64,000 nt of DNA, from assembly GCF_001007935.1 (NCBI RefSeq), contig NZ_CP011451.1, forward strand, positions 3,100,001-3,164,000. The letters run 5' to 3'. Positions 43,514 through 53,255 of this stretch are shown here, piece after piece. The position numbers and the translations under genes were made by a program. This stretch comes from Nitrosomonas communis. Lineage in GTDB: Bacteria > Pseudomonadota > Gammaproteobacteria > Burkholderiales > Nitrosomonadaceae. Each line of letters opens with the position of its first letter. Position 1 is the first letter of the stretch. The notes under the pieces are model-generated. The model did no database searches. It had not been told where the DNA came from and worked only from the letters and a program-made list of their open reading frames with translations.

Positions 43514-44514
43514 ACGTGAGTTCGACATAAGAAAAGCTGTAAAAGAAACCTGAATTCCTTATGATGAAATGGTTTTGCAAAAGAATTTCATCATGAGAGG
43601 AGTCAGATTTCCATGGATACTACAACGATTTTTTGTGAGAGTGACGAATTTTGTAAAGAGTTTGAGCCGCAATGGGAGCAGCACTTATTAGAGTCATCGC
43701 TGAAACAGCGTCGGCGGCAAGGAGCGCTGTGTCTAAGCGAAATCATGACCATCATGGTCGGGTTTCATCTATCCGGCTACCGGACGTTTAAACACTATTA
43801 CCTGAATTACGTGTTGAGGTATCAGCGCGATTATTTTCCAGGGTTGGTGAGTTACCACCGCTTTGTGGAGCTGTTGCAAGGTAGCCTGGTGCCTTTGTGC
43901 TGTTTTCTGACCAGTCGCTTTGGGCAATGTAGTGGGATCAGTTTCATTGATTCGACTAAGATTAGTGTGTGCCATAATCGCCGTATTGGGTCTCATCAAG
44001 TAATGGCAGGGTTTGCTGCCCGGGGAAAGACCAGCATGGGTTGGTTTTATGGATTCAAGCTGCACCTGGTCATTAATGACCAGGGAGAATTGCTAGGGGT
44101 AAAAATAACGGCGGGCAATGTGGATGACCGTGACCCGGTACCAGAGGTGACGCGCTCCTTGTTTGGCAAACTCTTCGGTGACCGGGGCTACATTTCGCAA
44201 TCACTCTTTGAGCAACTCCGCGAGCAAGGTGTGCAGCTCATCACCAAAGTACGCAAGAACATGAAAAACAAGCTGTTGCCGTTGTTTGACAAGCTGCTGC
44301 TACGTAAACGTTCGATCATTGAGAGCGTCAATGACCCATTGAAGAATATCTCGCAAATCGAGCACTCCCGCCATCGCAGCCCAGTTAACTTTTTTGTTAA
44401 TCTGATAGCCGGATTGGTGGCTTACACCTTTCGCGAGAAGAAACCCTCACTTAATATCAGGCTCCCTCAAGCTCTTCCAGTCGTGATTTGATGATTCTTA
44501 TGTCGAACTCACGT
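43514..44514 (+). mobile_element. Complete IS982-family insertion sequence (1001 bp)
   Basis: Perfect 20-bp inverted ends ACGTGAGTTCGACATAAGAA, one intact transposase gene and an 8-base direct flank TAATAATA (43506-43513 and 44515-44522). It lies inside a family 1 repeat. Confidence 0.92.
43613..44491 (+). CDS. IS982-family transposase
   Basis: A 292-residue DDE transposase. It shows ALCLSEIMTIMVGFHLSGYR and FKHYYLNYVL (typical N-terminal), SFIDSTKISVCHNRRI (first Asp), GKLFGDRGYISQSLFEQLRE (second Asp), and IIESVNDPLKNISQIEHSRH with SPVNFFVNLIAGLVAY (Glu and the family's C-terminal signature). The frame is complete and lies between intact ends, so the element is probably functional. Confidence 0.93.
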   Translation: MDTTTIFCESDEFCKEFEPQWEQHLLESSLKQRRRQGALCLSEIMTIMVGFHLSGYRTFKHYYLNYVLRYQRDYFPGLVSYHRFVELLQGSLVPLCCFLTSRFGQCSGISFIDSTKISVCHNRRIGSHQVMAGFAARGKTSMGWFYGFKLHLVINDQGELLGVKITAGNVDDRDPVPEVTRSLFGKLFGDRGYISQSLFEQLREQGVQLITKVRKNMKNKLLPLFDKLLLRKRSIIESVNDPLKNISQIEHSRHRSPVNFFVNLIAGLVAYTFREKKPSLNIRLPQALPVVI

Positions 44515-44629
44515 TAATAATACGGCAAGGTGAAGCCGACAAAGTCAGTTTTAATTGAGAAATGGAATAAGACACACCAGCATAATGAGGAAACACAGCA
44601 TATCAAGAAGCCGCAGGCCATCCGGTAAA

Positions 44630-45050
44630 AGCCATGCAAAAAATACCGCAAAGATTCTCTGGTGGTTGTAATTATGGTTTAACAGTTGAATTTGAAGTTA
44701 TTGATAGAAATGTGAGTGATCGTTCTGTAGCACCGAGGCTGATTGCCAAATTACCTGATGCGCAGGCAATGGTGGCGAACAAGGGGTAAACCAGTGGGTG
44801 CATATGGGAGCAAATCGTAAAAAAAGAGCTAGAGCGGTAAGAGCAAGAGAGGTAACTCGGCTAAAGGTAATACAGACATAGATTGGGGTTTATATAGAGT
44901 CGTCATTGAGTGAAAAACACTTTTGCCCGATTAAAGCAGTATCGAGTAGTGACAACACAAATGACAAGCTAAAGAGAATTTAGGAAAGCATAATGGCCAT
45001 GGCTTGCGGATATCTCTTGTTATCTATGAGAAATACCAACAAGCCCTAAT
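44630..45050 (+). pseudogene. Decayed IS5-type transposase (C-terminal part)
   Basis: Scattered frames give HMGANRKKRARAVRAREVTR, FCPIKAVSSSDNTNDKLKRI and ESIMAMACGYLLLSM, which matches the 'FRAIATRYDKLKRNFESMLAMACGYLWL' end of another IS5 subgroup. Stops and frameshifts are frequent. It is older than the adjacent IS982 insertion and unrelated to the intact IS5-family element at 41405. Confidence 0.55.
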
Positions 45051-45062
45051 GAAATATCGGAT

Positions 45063-45407
45063 TTAATAACCAAACATAAAGTTGGCATTACCAGTACTAA
45101 TACCCATGAATAAATGACCCGGTGCTACGCCATACGCAGGCGCAGGCGGATAATACACAGGTGCAGGGGGATAATAGACAGGCGCAGGGGGATAATAAGA
45201 CTGGTTGTAATAAATGTTCGGCGGGTTGTAATGATGATGGTGACGATGATGGCCATGGTGATGGTGATGGTGATGACCATGATGGTGGTGATGGTGATGG
45301 CGATGGCCTCTTCCAGCTTCAACTATCATGGGAGCAGCCAGAACAACACTCAACAACATTCCAGATAATAATTTTATCGGCATGTCTATTTTAATGCTCG
45401 TTTTCAT
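45063..45407 (-). CDS. His-rich exported protein
   Basis: 114 residues with a signal peptide (LLSGMLLSVVLAAPMIVEA), then a stretch of about 30 residues dominated by His (HHHHHHHGHHHHHHHGHH), then Tyr/Pro repeats (YYPPAPV three times) and a short hydrophobic end (HLFMGISTGNANFMFGY). The His tract could bind Ni, Zn or Cu in the periplasm; this is inferred from composition only. The ribosome site GGAGG precedes the ATG at 45407. Confidence 0.75.
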   Translation of the reverse strand: MKTSIKIDMPIKLLSGMLLSVVLAAPMIVEAGRGHRHHHHHHHGHHHHHHHGHHRHHHHYNPPNIYYNQSYYPPAPVYYPPAPVYYPPAPAYGVAPGHLFMGISTGNANFMFGY

Positions 45408-45773
45408 GTTAAACCTCCTCCATTGTTATTTTGTTTATCAGAATTTCTCATGATAGCAACAACTTTATACTGAAGAACATGAATACAAGCTGAATAATCT
45501 GAGAAGAATAAAAGCAGGATAGCAAGCACTTTGTTAGACAAAGATTGGGAGGCTTACTATTTAAAAAACAATATGCTTTTTGTGCCTGAGTGGTGGCACG
45601 GTTTGACTCTTGGTGAGATTAACGCCTTGGAAGCGTTAGCTTGTTGCGGTGCCAAAAAGTAAAATCTGTCTATTAAAAAATCAAATTGAGCAGTGTGATG
45701 AGAAAAGCGAAGCATTAATGTCCCGTAATTTACGGAACAGTTGGGTTAGAAAGATATCATTGCTTGACTTTAT
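45408..45773. other. Intergenic region before the tRNA cluster
   Basis: A 29-codon frame at 45571 (MLFVPEWWHGLTLGEINALE ...) looks coding-like but has no clear ribosome site. No other feature is seen. Confidence 0.35.
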
Positions 45774-45849
45774 TGGGGTGGCTGATGGGGATTGAACCCA
45801 CGACAACCGGAATCACAATCCGGGACTCTACCACTGAGCTACAGCCACC
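45774..45849 (-). tRNA. tRNA-His (GTG)
   Basis: The reverse strand reads GGTGGCTGTAGCTCAG at the 5' end, anticodon loop TTGTGAT (GTG), T-loop GGTTCAATCC and a 3' end with encoded CCA. The extra 5' G typical of tRNA-His is present. 76 nt. Confidence 0.97.
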
Positions 45850-45914
45850 ATCTACGCTAAATCGGTATGCTAATCACTTTAGCAATGACATTTTTTAATT
45901 TAAAGATGTAACCT

Positions 45915-45991
45915 TGGCGTGCCCGACAGGAATCGAACCTGTAACCCCCAGCTTAGAAGGCTGGTGCTCTATCCGGTTGAGCTACGGGCAC
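45915..45991 (-). tRNA. tRNA-Arg (TCT)
   Basis: Reverse strand 5' GTGCCCGTAGCTCAACCGG, anticodon loop CTTCTAA (TCT), T-arm GGTTCGATTCC, encoded CCA. 77 nt. Confidence 0.97.
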
Positions 45992-46029
45992 TACTCAAGC
46001 CGGGTTTAATCCAACACAGCAGAATATAC

Positions 46030-46106
46030 TGGTCGGGGTGGAGAGATTTGAACTCCCGACATCCTGGTCCCAAACCAGGCGCGCTACCAGGCTACGCTAC
46101 ACCCCG
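46030..46106 (-). tRNA. tRNA-Pro (TGG)
   Basis: Reverse strand 5' CGGGGTGTAGCGTAGCCTGG, anticodon loop TTTGGGA (TGG), T-arm AGTTCAAATCT, encoded CCA. 77 nt. The three tRNAs are spaced 65 and 38 bases apart and are probably one transcript. Confidence 0.97.
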
Positions 46107-46618
46107 GAAAGTCGGCTAATATACCTTCTTAGAAAGTATTCGTCAAATTCCAATTTATATTTACTCGCACAGCAAATTTTTATTTCTACAGGATGGCCGG
46201 CTAATAAGGCTAAAGCAAAGACTTTTCCAGCTCATTTGCAGAATTAGTATCAGGATAAATATGAATGATTCAATATTAATTGAAATAAACCATTTTGTCT
46301 CTATTCAACAACTTTTATTTATTACTATTGAGCAGCCACAAATTATTGATTATTGACCTGTCACAAATGGATAAAAAGCTAATAACAGATAACATCTACG
46401 CCCTCCTCCGTCCTTTATTTCTAATATTTCTTGATTAATACAACACCTTATCTATTCCTTTAGATTCTTCATTGTATGAGAAAATCCAGATACGTTGCCG
46501 CTTACTGAAAATAATATTTTGATAGCTTGATACCTGAAAAGAGAATGATTCATACAACCATCTTGTTTCACTAACTTAGCTAAGGTATAGTGGCGACCTG
46601 CCATTTAATATATCCAAG
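46107..46618. other. Divergent promoter region of the tRNA cluster and gcv operon
   Basis: About 510 AT-rich bases without a supported gene. It should hold the tRNA promoter (reverse) and the gcv leader promoter (forward). I could not fix consensus boxes with confidence. Confidence 0.4.
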
Positions 46619-46820
46619 CAGGAGAGCGCGCTTTATTTAAGCGCCGCCGAAGGCGTAACCCCCCCGGAATCGCTCAGGTATAGTTATGAAAACAGCATTG
46701 ACTAAAAAACTGCTTGCGACAGGCAATCTGGAGAGCGCCGAACTAACTGTGAGTTCAGCCACCGAAGGGGCACGCGGACAGAATTCTACCGTAAAACTCT
46801 CAGGTAAAAGGACAGAGGGG
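46619..46820 (+). promoter_or_regulatory. Tandem glycine riboswitch
   Basis: Aptamer 1 (about 46619-46690): GGAGAG, then CGCCGAAGGCGTAA and CGCTCAGGTATAG. Aptamer 2 (about 46729-46820): GGAGAG, ACCGAAGGGGCA, then AAACTCTCAGGTAAAAGGAC and AGAGGGG. This order of conserved blocks, twice with a short linker, is the tandem gcvT-type riboswitch. It lies just before the glycine cleavage genes, which it should switch on when glycine is abundant. Confidence 0.95.
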
Positions 46821-46848
46821 TGAAGCCCAAGAGAAGGCTTCATTTTTT
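46821..46848 (+). terminator. Intrinsic terminator of the glycine riboswitch
   Basis: TGAAGCC pairs with GGCTTCA, followed by T6. It directly follows the second aptamer and precedes gcvT by 18 bases, so it is the likely expression platform. Glycine binding would have to disrupt it for transcription to continue. Confidence 0.8.
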
Positions 46849-46866
46849 ATCTTAGGGAGAAAATCT

Positions 46867-47958
46867 GTGCTAAAAATAACCCCTCTTAATCAGACCCACC
46901 GAGAAATGAACGCAAAAATGGTTGATTTCGGTGGTTGGGATATGCCGCTTCATTATGGATCACAACTAGAAGAACACCATAAGGTCAGGCAGGATGCAGG
47001 CATGTTCGATGTGTCACATATGCTGGTTGTCGATATTCATGGTGAGAATGTTCGTCATTTTCTGCGGCAACTGGTTGCCAATAATGTAGATAAGCTTACT
47101 GTATCAGGTAAAGCACTTTATACCTGTATGCTTAATCCTGATGGCGGGATCATTGATGATCTTATTATCTATTTTTTATCAGAATCCTGGTTTCGATTAG
47201 TAGTCAACGCAGGTACTGCAGATAAAGATGTTACATGGATCACCTCACAGCGTGATAAAACCGCACCTCATCTCGAAATAAAACCACGCCGTGACTTGGG
47301 AATGATTGCCGTACAAGGCCCCAAAGCACGCGTTAAAGTCTGGCAAGTCATACCCGGTGCCCAGGCAACCACGGAAAATCTAAAGCAATTCCAAGCAGCC
47401 ACATTCGAGCAATATTTTATTGCACGCACGGGCTATACCGGGGAAGATGGCTTTGAGATCATTTTACCCGCCAATGACGCTGTGGATTTCTGGAAAAAAC
47501 TATACGCAGCGGGTGTAGCGCCGGCAGGGTTAGGTGCGCGCGATACGTTGCGTTTAGAAGCGGGAATGAATCTTTATGGTCAGGACATGGATGAAACCAC
47601 TAACCCACTCGAATCAGGATTAGCCTGGACAGTCGATCTGAAAAGCGAGCGGGATTTTATTGGTAAGCAAGCGCTCTTGCAAACTACTACCAAACGACAA
47701 TTATTCGGTCTATTATTATTGGATAAAGGTGTACTTCGTAGTCATCAGAAGGTGGTAACGCACCATGATCAAGCTGAGGATGAGGGAGAAATTACCAGTG
47801 GTGGTTTTTCACCCACGCTTAATCAATCAATCGCTTTGGCACGCCTGCCAGCAGAAGCCGCCATTGGTGAAGAAGTTCATGTACTGGTACGAGATAAAAA
47901 ACTTGCTGCCAAAGTCGTAAAATATCCATTTGTACGAAACGGTCAAATTTTGGTTTGA
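46867..47958 (+). CDS. gcvT: Glycine cleavage system T protein (aminomethyltransferase)
   Basis: 363 residues. The T protein transfers the aminomethyl carbon from lipoyl-H protein to tetrahydrofolate and releases ammonia. Blocks seen: [60 protein letters not shown] and [20 protein letters not shown]. The frame starts at GTG 46867, preceded by AGGGAGA at the right distance. First gene of the gcvT-H-PA-PB operon, directly under the glycine riboswitch. Confidence 0.97.
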   Translation: MLKITPLNQTHREMNAKMVDFGGWDMPLHYGSQLEEHHKVRQDAGMFDVSHMLVVDIHGENVRHFLRQLVANNVDKLTVSGKALYTCMLNPDGGIIDDLIIYFLSESWFRLVVNAGTADKDVTWITSQRDKTAPHLEIKPRRDLGMIAVQGPKARVKVWQVIPGAQATTENLKQFQAATFEQYFIARTGYTGEDGFEIILPANDAVDFWKKLYAAGVAPAGLGARDTLRLEAGMNLYGQDMDETTNPLESGLAWTVDLKSERDFIGKQALLQTTTKRQLFGLLLLDKGVLRSHQKVVTHHDQAEDEGEITSGGFSPTLNQSIALARLPAEAAIGEEVHVLVRDKKLAAKVVKYPFVRNGQILV

Positions 47959-47999
47959 CCCCGAGACCAATAAAATTTTCCTAATTTTGGAGTTAAAAA

Positions 48000-48389
48000 A
48001 TGAGTATCCCAACACAACTAAAATATACAAAATCACATGAATGGGTAAAATCCGAAAGTGATGGCACAATCACGGTAGGCATCACCCAGCACGCTCAAGA
48101 ATTACTCGGAGACATGGTATTTGTTGAATTACCAAAAATTGGCCGCACGCTTGCACAAAAAGAGGAATGCGTCGTGGTTGAATCTGTCAAAGCTGCCGCC
48201 GATGTTTATTCTCCTGTAGCAGGTGAAGTGGTTGCAGTGAACTCTGAATTGGAGTCTTCACCAGAGAAAATCAATCAAGATTCCTATCAAGCATGGTTAT
48301 TTAAATTGAAGCCAGCCAATGCTGCTGACCTAGCAGGTCTACTTGATGCGCAAGGGTATGAAAAAGCATTGGAAAGCGAAGGGCATTAG
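48000..48389 (+). CDS. gcvH: Glycine cleavage system H protein
   Basis: A 129-residue lipoyl carrier. It shows [38 protein letters not shown], and the lipoylation site [20 protein letters not shown] (Lys in ESVKA). It shuttles the aminomethyl group between the P, T and L proteins. The ATG at 48000 follows a GGAG site; the gap to gcvT is 41 bases. Confidence 0.97.
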   Translation: MSIPTQLKYTKSHEWVKSESDGTITVGITQHAQELLGDMVFVELPKIGRTLAQKEECVVVESVKAAADVYSPVAGEVVAVNSELESSPEKINQDSYQAWLFKLKPANAADLAGLLDAQGYEKALESEGH

Positions 48390-48446
48390 TTTCCAGTTCT
48401 TTTCTTTTTGATTCATTGCAACAAACTATTTTAAAAACTATCAATC

Positions 48447-49808
48447 ATGCCGTTCATTCCTCATACTGAAGAAGATGTCAAAGAGATGCTTGCCAGTATC
48501 GGAGCAAGCTCTATTGAAGAATTATTTGATGAAATTCCGTCTGACCTAAAAACAGGCGCATTAACACGTGTACCTCCAGGCATGTCTGAGATGGAGATCT
48601 CAAGGCTCATGCTGGAGCGCGCGCAAGCTGATGGCTTTTATCTCAGCTTCATTGGCGCGGGGGCCTATGAGCACCATATTCCTGCAGCAGTCTGGCAAAT
48701 CACCACTCGCGGTGAATTCTATTCTTCCTACACGCCCTATCAAGCTGAAGCGAGCCAGGGTACGCTCCAATTATTGTATGAATACCAGACAATGATGGCC
48801 TCATTGACTGGCATGGACGTATCCAACGCCAGCCTATATGACGGTGCCACAGCACTTGCTGAGGCTGCTTTGATGGCTGTTCGCCAACATAAGACATCGC
48901 GCCGTATTCTGGTGCCGCGCACGGTTCATCCTGTTTACCGTAAGGTATTAAGCGCTATCGTCAGAAACCAGGATATTGAGGTGGTGGAAATTCCTTTCTG
49001 CCCTGAGTCAGGACAGGTTCTGCTTGAACATCTTGAACCATTTGGGCAGGAAGATTTTGCTGCACTCGTCATTCCTCAACCTAATTTCTTTGGTGTTCTT
49101 GAGCAAGTCGATGCGATGACAGACTGGGCGCACGCAAAACATTCATCAGTTATTGCTGCCGTTAACCCAATGTCATTGGCAATGCTGGTGCCCCCAGGTG
49201 AATGGGGTGCTCAAGGCGCAGATATTGCAGTGGGTGAAGGTCAACCTCTGGGTATTCCTCTTTCCAGCGGTGGACCTTATTTCGGGTTTATGACCTGCAA
49301 GCATGACTTGGTTCGCCAAATGCCAGGGCGCATCATCGGCCGGACGGTTGATTTAGATAATAAACCAGGTTTTGTGTTGACTTTACAAGCACGCGAACAA
49401 CATATCCGTCGTTCCAAAGCCACCTCGAATATCTGTACTAATCAAGGATTAATGGTAACAGCAGCCACCATTTATATGTCTTTATTAGGCCCTGAAGGAT
49501 TACGGCAGGTAGCGGCTCAATCACATGCCAATATGTTACAGCTGGCAGAGCAATTGGAGCAATTACCTGGGGTAAAACGAGTCTATAGCGGACCTTGTTT
49601 TCATGAGGTCGCACTGACACTGCCGGGACCGGTTAATGAAATTCTGCAAGCCCTTAAGGAACAAGGAATTCTTGGCGGATTAAACTTGCAAGAGCATTAC
49701 CCTGAATTGGAGAATGCTTTGCTGGTATGTACCACCGAAACGAAAACAGCTGATGATTTGAACAAGTACAGCGAAATGCTCGGGAAGATTCTTAAAAAAT
49801 ACGGTTGA
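48447..49808 (+). CDS. gcvPA: Glycine dehydrogenase (decarboxylating) subunit 1
   Basis: 453 residues, the N-terminal half of the P protein as a separate chain. Blocks: [60 protein letters not shown], and [20 protein letters not shown]. Together with GcvPB it decarboxylates glycine and loads the aminomethyl group onto GcvH. The split arrangement is found in many bacteria and archaea, while enteric bacteria have a single long GcvP. Confidence 0.97.
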   Translation: MPFIPHTEEDVKEMLASIGASSIEELFDEIPSDLKTGALTRVPPGMSEMEISRLMLERAQADGFYLSFIGAGAYEHHIPAAVWQITTRGEFYSSYTPYQAEASQGTLQLLYEYQTMMASLTGMDVSNASLYDGATALAEAALMAVRQHKTSRRILVPRTVHPVYRKVLSAIVRNQDIEVVEIPFCPESGQVLLEHLEPFGQEDFAALVIPQPNFFGVLEQVDAMTDWAHAKHSSVIAAVNPMSLAMLVPPGEWGAQGADIAVGEGQPLGIPLSSGGPYFGFMTCKHDLVRQMPGRIIGRTVDLDNKPGFVLTLQAREQHIRRSKATSNICTNQGLMVTAATIYMSLLGPEGLRQVAAQSHANMLQLAEQLEQLPGVKRVYSGPCFHEVALTLPGPVNEILQALKEQGILGGLNLQEHYPELENALLVCTTETKTADDLNKYSEMLGKILKKYG

Positions 49809-49873
49809 ATCGAATTCCCATTATGATGCAGTTTTAGTTGCTTTGAATTAATCTCCCATTATGTAAAGATTAT

Positions 49874-51319
49874 ATGTTGATATTTGAACACTCACGACCT
49901 GGACGGCGTAATCGCTCGCAATTTTCAACCACCACAGCAGAAAAAAAGAATATTCCACAAAATCTGCTACGCAAGTCGCCCATGCTTCTGCCGGAGGCTT
50001 CAGAGATGGATGTAGTGCGTCATTACACCCGTCTTTCTCAAAAGAATTTTTCGATCGACACGGAATTCTACCCACTGGGTTCCTGTACTATGAAATATAA
50101 CCCGCGCGCTTGCAATGCGCTCGCGATGTTACCGCAGTTTCTGGCACGACATCCTTTGGCGCCCGAAGACACAGGACAAGGCTTTCTTGCCTGTATGTAT
50201 GAATTGCAGGAAATATTGAAGGATGTGACCGGGATGGCAGGGGTCAGTCTGACACCTATGGCAGGTGCACAAGGTGAGCTCATCGGAGTCATGATGATAC
50301 GCGCCTACCATGAAGCGCGCGGTGACAAAAAACGCACGGAAATCATCGTGCCTGATGCTGCGCATGGCACCAATCCGGCTACTGCTGTCATGTGCGGCTA
50401 CAAAGTTGTCGAAATAGCCACAGATAAAGAAGGCAATGTGGATATGGCTGCATTAAAAGCAGCGGTCGGGCCACAGACTGCAGGTTTGATGCTGACCAAT
50501 CCCTCAACTTTGGGAGTTTTTGAGAAAAATGTTTCCGAGATGAGCCGTATCGTTCATGATGCAGGTGGGTTATTGTATTATGACGGAGCCAACCTTAACG
50601 CTGTACTCGGTAAAGTCAAGCCAGGCGATATGGGGTTCGATGTTATTCATATCAATTTACACAAAACTTTTTCAACACCTCATGGCGGCGGTGGCCCTGG
50701 CGCGGCCCCAGTAGGTGTCGCCGAGCGTTTGCTGCCCTATTTACCTGTACCTATGGTTGCTCATGAAAAGGGAGTTTATCGCTGGTTGACTGAGAAGGAT
50801 GTACCACACACAATCGGTCGATTATCCGCACATATGGGGAATGCGGGGGTATTGCTGCGAGCTTATGTTTATGTACGTTTGCTGGGCGTAAAAGGAATGA
50901 ACCGTGTTTCTGAGTACGCTACGCTCAACGCCAATTATTTAATGGCAGAATTGAGCAAAGCCGGCTTTGAGATTGCCTTCCCGACACGACGCGCCAGCCA
51001 TGAGTTTATCGTCACACTGAAAGATATCAAAGAAAAAACAGGTGTCACTGCGATGAATTTAGCTAAACGACTCCTGGATAAAGGCTATCATGCGCCTACC
51101 ACCTATTTTCCAATATTAATTCCCGAGTGTTTGCTCATTGAACCTGCCGAAACAGAGTCCAAAGAGACGTTAGACGCATTTACTGCTGCCATGAAGGAAA
51201 TTCTGGTAGAAATTCAGGAGCAAACAGAAATGGTAAAAAGTGCTCCGCATGATATGCCTTTACGCAAACTGGATGACGTCAGAGCTGCCCGGGAATTAGA
51301 CTTAACCTGGAAGCCATAA
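49874..51319 (+). CDS. gcvPB: Glycine dehydrogenase (decarboxylating) subunit 2
   Basis: 481 residues, the PLP-binding half of the split P protein. Blocks: [68 protein letters not shown] and the PLP lysine in [20 protein letters not shown]. It forms the active P protein with GcvPA. It ends the operon; a weak stem-loop follows. Confidence 0.97.
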   Translation: MLIFEHSRPGRRNRSQFSTTTAEKKNIPQNLLRKSPMLLPEASEMDVVRHYTRLSQKNFSIDTEFYPLGSCTMKYNPRACNALAMLPQFLARHPLAPEDTGQGFLACMYELQEILKDVTGMAGVSLTPMAGAQGELIGVMMIRAYHEARGDKKRTEIIVPDAAHGTNPATAVMCGYKVVEIATDKEGNVDMAALKAAVGPQTAGLMLTNPSTLGVFEKNVSEMSRIVHDAGGLLYYDGANLNAVLGKVKPGDMGFDVIHINLHKTFSTPHGGGGPGAAPVGVAERLLPYLPVPMVAHEKGVYRWLTEKDVPHTIGRLSAHMGNAGVLLRAYVYVRLLGVKGMNRVSEYATLNANYLMAELSKAGFEIAFPTRRASHEFIVTLKDIKEKTGVTAMNLAKRLLDKGYHAPTTYFPILIPECLLIEPAETESKETLDAFTAAMKEILVEIQEQTEMVKSAPHDMPLRKLDDVRAARELDLTWKP

Positions 51320-51351
51320 TCAATTGCGATTGTACTTCACATATTAGCTGA

Positions 51352-51392
51352 CTCCCCGACTGATCTGTTTGAATATTGATTTGTTCGGGGAG
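51352..51392 (+). terminator. Stem-loop after gcvPB
   Basis: CTCCCCGA pairs with TCGGGGAG across a 25-base loop, 33 bases after the gcvPB stop. There is no T-run, so it may protect the 3' end or act as a weak terminator. Confidence 0.4.
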
Positions 51393-51443
51393 AAGCTGTT
51401 CTAAGGTATCTTCAATACTCTCGAGCTCTCATACTTATAATCC

Positions 51444-52379
51444 ATGCATACACTTATATGCGGCTCTATTGCTTATGACACCATAATGGTGTTTCAAGAT
51501 CATTTTAAGCACCATATTCTACCCGACAAGCTTCATGTGCTAAATGTGGCTTTTCTGGTGCCCGACATGCGTCGTGAGTTCGGAGGATGTGCTGCCAATA
51601 TTGCTTATAATCTAAACATGCTGGGTGGAAATCCGATGATCATGGCCACCGCAGGCAATGATTTCCAACCTTATGCCTATCGGTTAGAGAAATTGAATTT
51701 GGCAAAAACCTATATTCGTCAGATAAATGAAGCATTTACTGCGCAGGCATTTATTACGACTGATTTAGATGATAACCAAATTACGGCCTTTCATCCTGGT
51801 GCTATGAATTTTTCGCATTATAATTCTGTAAAAGAGGCCAAGAATATCAGTCTGGGCATCATTGCACCTGATGGTCGCGAGGGGATGATTGCTCATGCAC
51901 GCGAATTCCAGGAATGCGGTATTCCTTTTATATTTGATCCTGGTCAAGGACTACCGATGTTCAATGGTGACGAATTGATTGATTTTGTCGCTAAAGCTGA
52001 TTATATCGCAGTCAATGATTATGAAGGCCAGTTGCTGCAAGAACGTACAAAATACACTTTGAGTGAGCTTGCCGATAACGTGAAAGCCCTGATCATTACT
52101 AAAGGCGCACAGGGATCGACAATTTATGCAGAAGGTCGCCAACTTGAAATTCCTTGCGTTAAGTCCGATACTATTATCGATCCCACGGGTTGTGGTGATG
52201 CTTATCGAGCTGGATTACTTTATGGCATCGCCCATGATATGGATTGGCAAACCACTGGCCAGCTTGCTTCGTTATTAGGTGCCATCAAAATTGCACACCG
52301 TGGCGGCCAGAATCATCGGTTTAGTCATGACGAAATCGATCAGCTTTATTTTGAAGCATTTGGGAATCGAATCTTCTAG
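51444..52379 (+). CDS. PfkB-family carbohydrate/nucleoside kinase
   Basis: 311 residues. PfkB signature 1 is EFGGCAANIAYNLNMLGGNP and signature 2 is DTIIDPTGCGDAYRAGLLYG with the catalytic Asp in GCGDAY. An adenosine-kinase-like reading (HTLICGSIAYDTIMVFQDHF) is likely, but substrate cannot be fixed from sequence. It lies 124 bases after gcvPB, and may be transcribed separately. Confidence 0.88.
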   Translation: MHTLICGSIAYDTIMVFQDHFKHHILPDKLHVLNVAFLVPDMRREFGGCAANIAYNLNMLGGNPMIMATAGNDFQPYAYRLEKLNLAKTYIRQINEAFTAQAFITTDLDDNQITAFHPGAMNFSHYNSVKEAKNISLGIIAPDGREGMIAHAREFQECGIPFIFDPGQGLPMFNGDELIDFVAKADYIAVNDYEGQLLQERTKYTLSELADNVKALIITKGAQGSTIYAEGRQLEIPCVKSDTIIDPTGCGDAYRAGLLYGIAHDMDWQTTGQLASLLGAIKIAHRGGQNHRFSHDEIDQLYFEAFGNRIF

Positions 52380-52457
52380 AAGAAACGGAATTTGGATCAG
52401 GACTGAGATAAATCTACTCTACTCTTCCTCAAGGTGCATTAACCGCCTTATGATCTC

Positions 52458-53255
52458 ATGAACAGCATCCAAACTTCTAAAATGATTCAGATCATCCGAC
52501 TTGTGAGGTTATTGCTGCATATCTTTTCTGGTTTGTTTCAGTCCATTGCCTATCCTTATTTTAGTCGACCCAGGCAAAGATATATGGTACGCAAATGGGC
52601 AACAAAACTGCTTAAAATTTTGAATATTAAATTAAGTTGTCATGGCTCCTTGCCTACTGAAGATAAGCAGCGTGTCATATTAATTGCCAATCATATCTCC
52701 TGGCTGGATATCATAATTATTTTGGCGCTCTATCCTGTCAGATTTGTAGCTAAAACTGAGATTCTCAGCTGGCCCTTACTTAATATCTTATGTGATAGAG
52801 CGGGGACCATTTTTATTGCACGCGGGAAACGCAATGATACGCGACGCGTTAACCAGGATATCGGCGAAGTACTGGTTGCCGGAGATAGTGTTGCCATCTT
52901 TCCAGAAGGCAGAACCAGTGATGGGACAGTCCTTCTGCACTTTCATGCCTCTTTGCTCCAATCTGCGGTAACCGTGCAAGCCATTCTATACCCGGTTGCC
53001 ATCAGATATCGTGATATGGCAGGAGCGTCTAATACTAACGTTGCCTATGTCGACTCGACTATCGTAGAGTCACTAAAACTTATACTGAAGCAACCTACCA
53101 TTAAGGCGGAATTATATTTTCTGGATCCGATCAACTGCACAGGCAAGAATCGACGAGAATTAACGCGCTTATCAGAGCATGCTATTGCTGAAACGCTGCA
53201 ATTACCTGTTTTGCGCAAGGTACCTGAAAAACTTTGCGGTCTTCCAGACGAATAG
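52458..53255 (+). CDS. plsC: 1-acyl-sn-glycerol-3-phosphate acyltransferase (PlsC family)
   Basis: 265 residues. A hydrophobic N-terminal segment is followed by the acyltransferase motifs NHISWLDIIIILALYP (NHxxxxD), then the FIARGK motif and FPEGRTSDGT (the EGT-like block that binds the glycerol phosphate). It makes phosphatidic acid at the inner membrane. Its 3' end overlaps the 3' end of apaH on the other strand by 74 bases. Paralogues exist, so PlsC versus an ornithine-lipid acyltransferase cannot be separated here. Confidence 0.85.
   Translation: MNSIQTSKMIQIIRLVRLLLHIFSGLFQSIAYPYFSRPRQRYMVRKWATKLLKILNIKLSCHGSLPTEDKQRVILIANHISWLDIIIILALYPVRFVAKTEILSWPLLNILCDRAGTIFIARGKRNDTRRVNQDIGEVLVAGDSVAIFPEGRTSDGTVLLHFHASLLQSAVTVQAILYPVAIRYRDMAGASNTNVAYVDSTIVESLKLILKQPTIKAELYFLDPINCTGKNRRELTRLSEHAIAETLQLPVLRKVPEKLCGLPDE

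Larger units (their letters stand above)
43457..44568. repeat. MITE-like repeat, family 1, copy 9, split by IS982 element
   Basis: The left part (43457-43513) holds CCTTCCCAAATCAAAAATG, GCGAAGACGAGCCGAAGACA; the right part (44515-44568) holds TACGGCAAGGTGAAGCCGAC and GAGAAATGGAAT. Joined, they form one ordinary copy. Confidence 0.88.

Noticed and set aside
45114-45394. Two forward frames rich in Met/Val/Asp
   Set aside because: They are the antisense of the poly-His tract; composition is explained by the reverse-strand gene.
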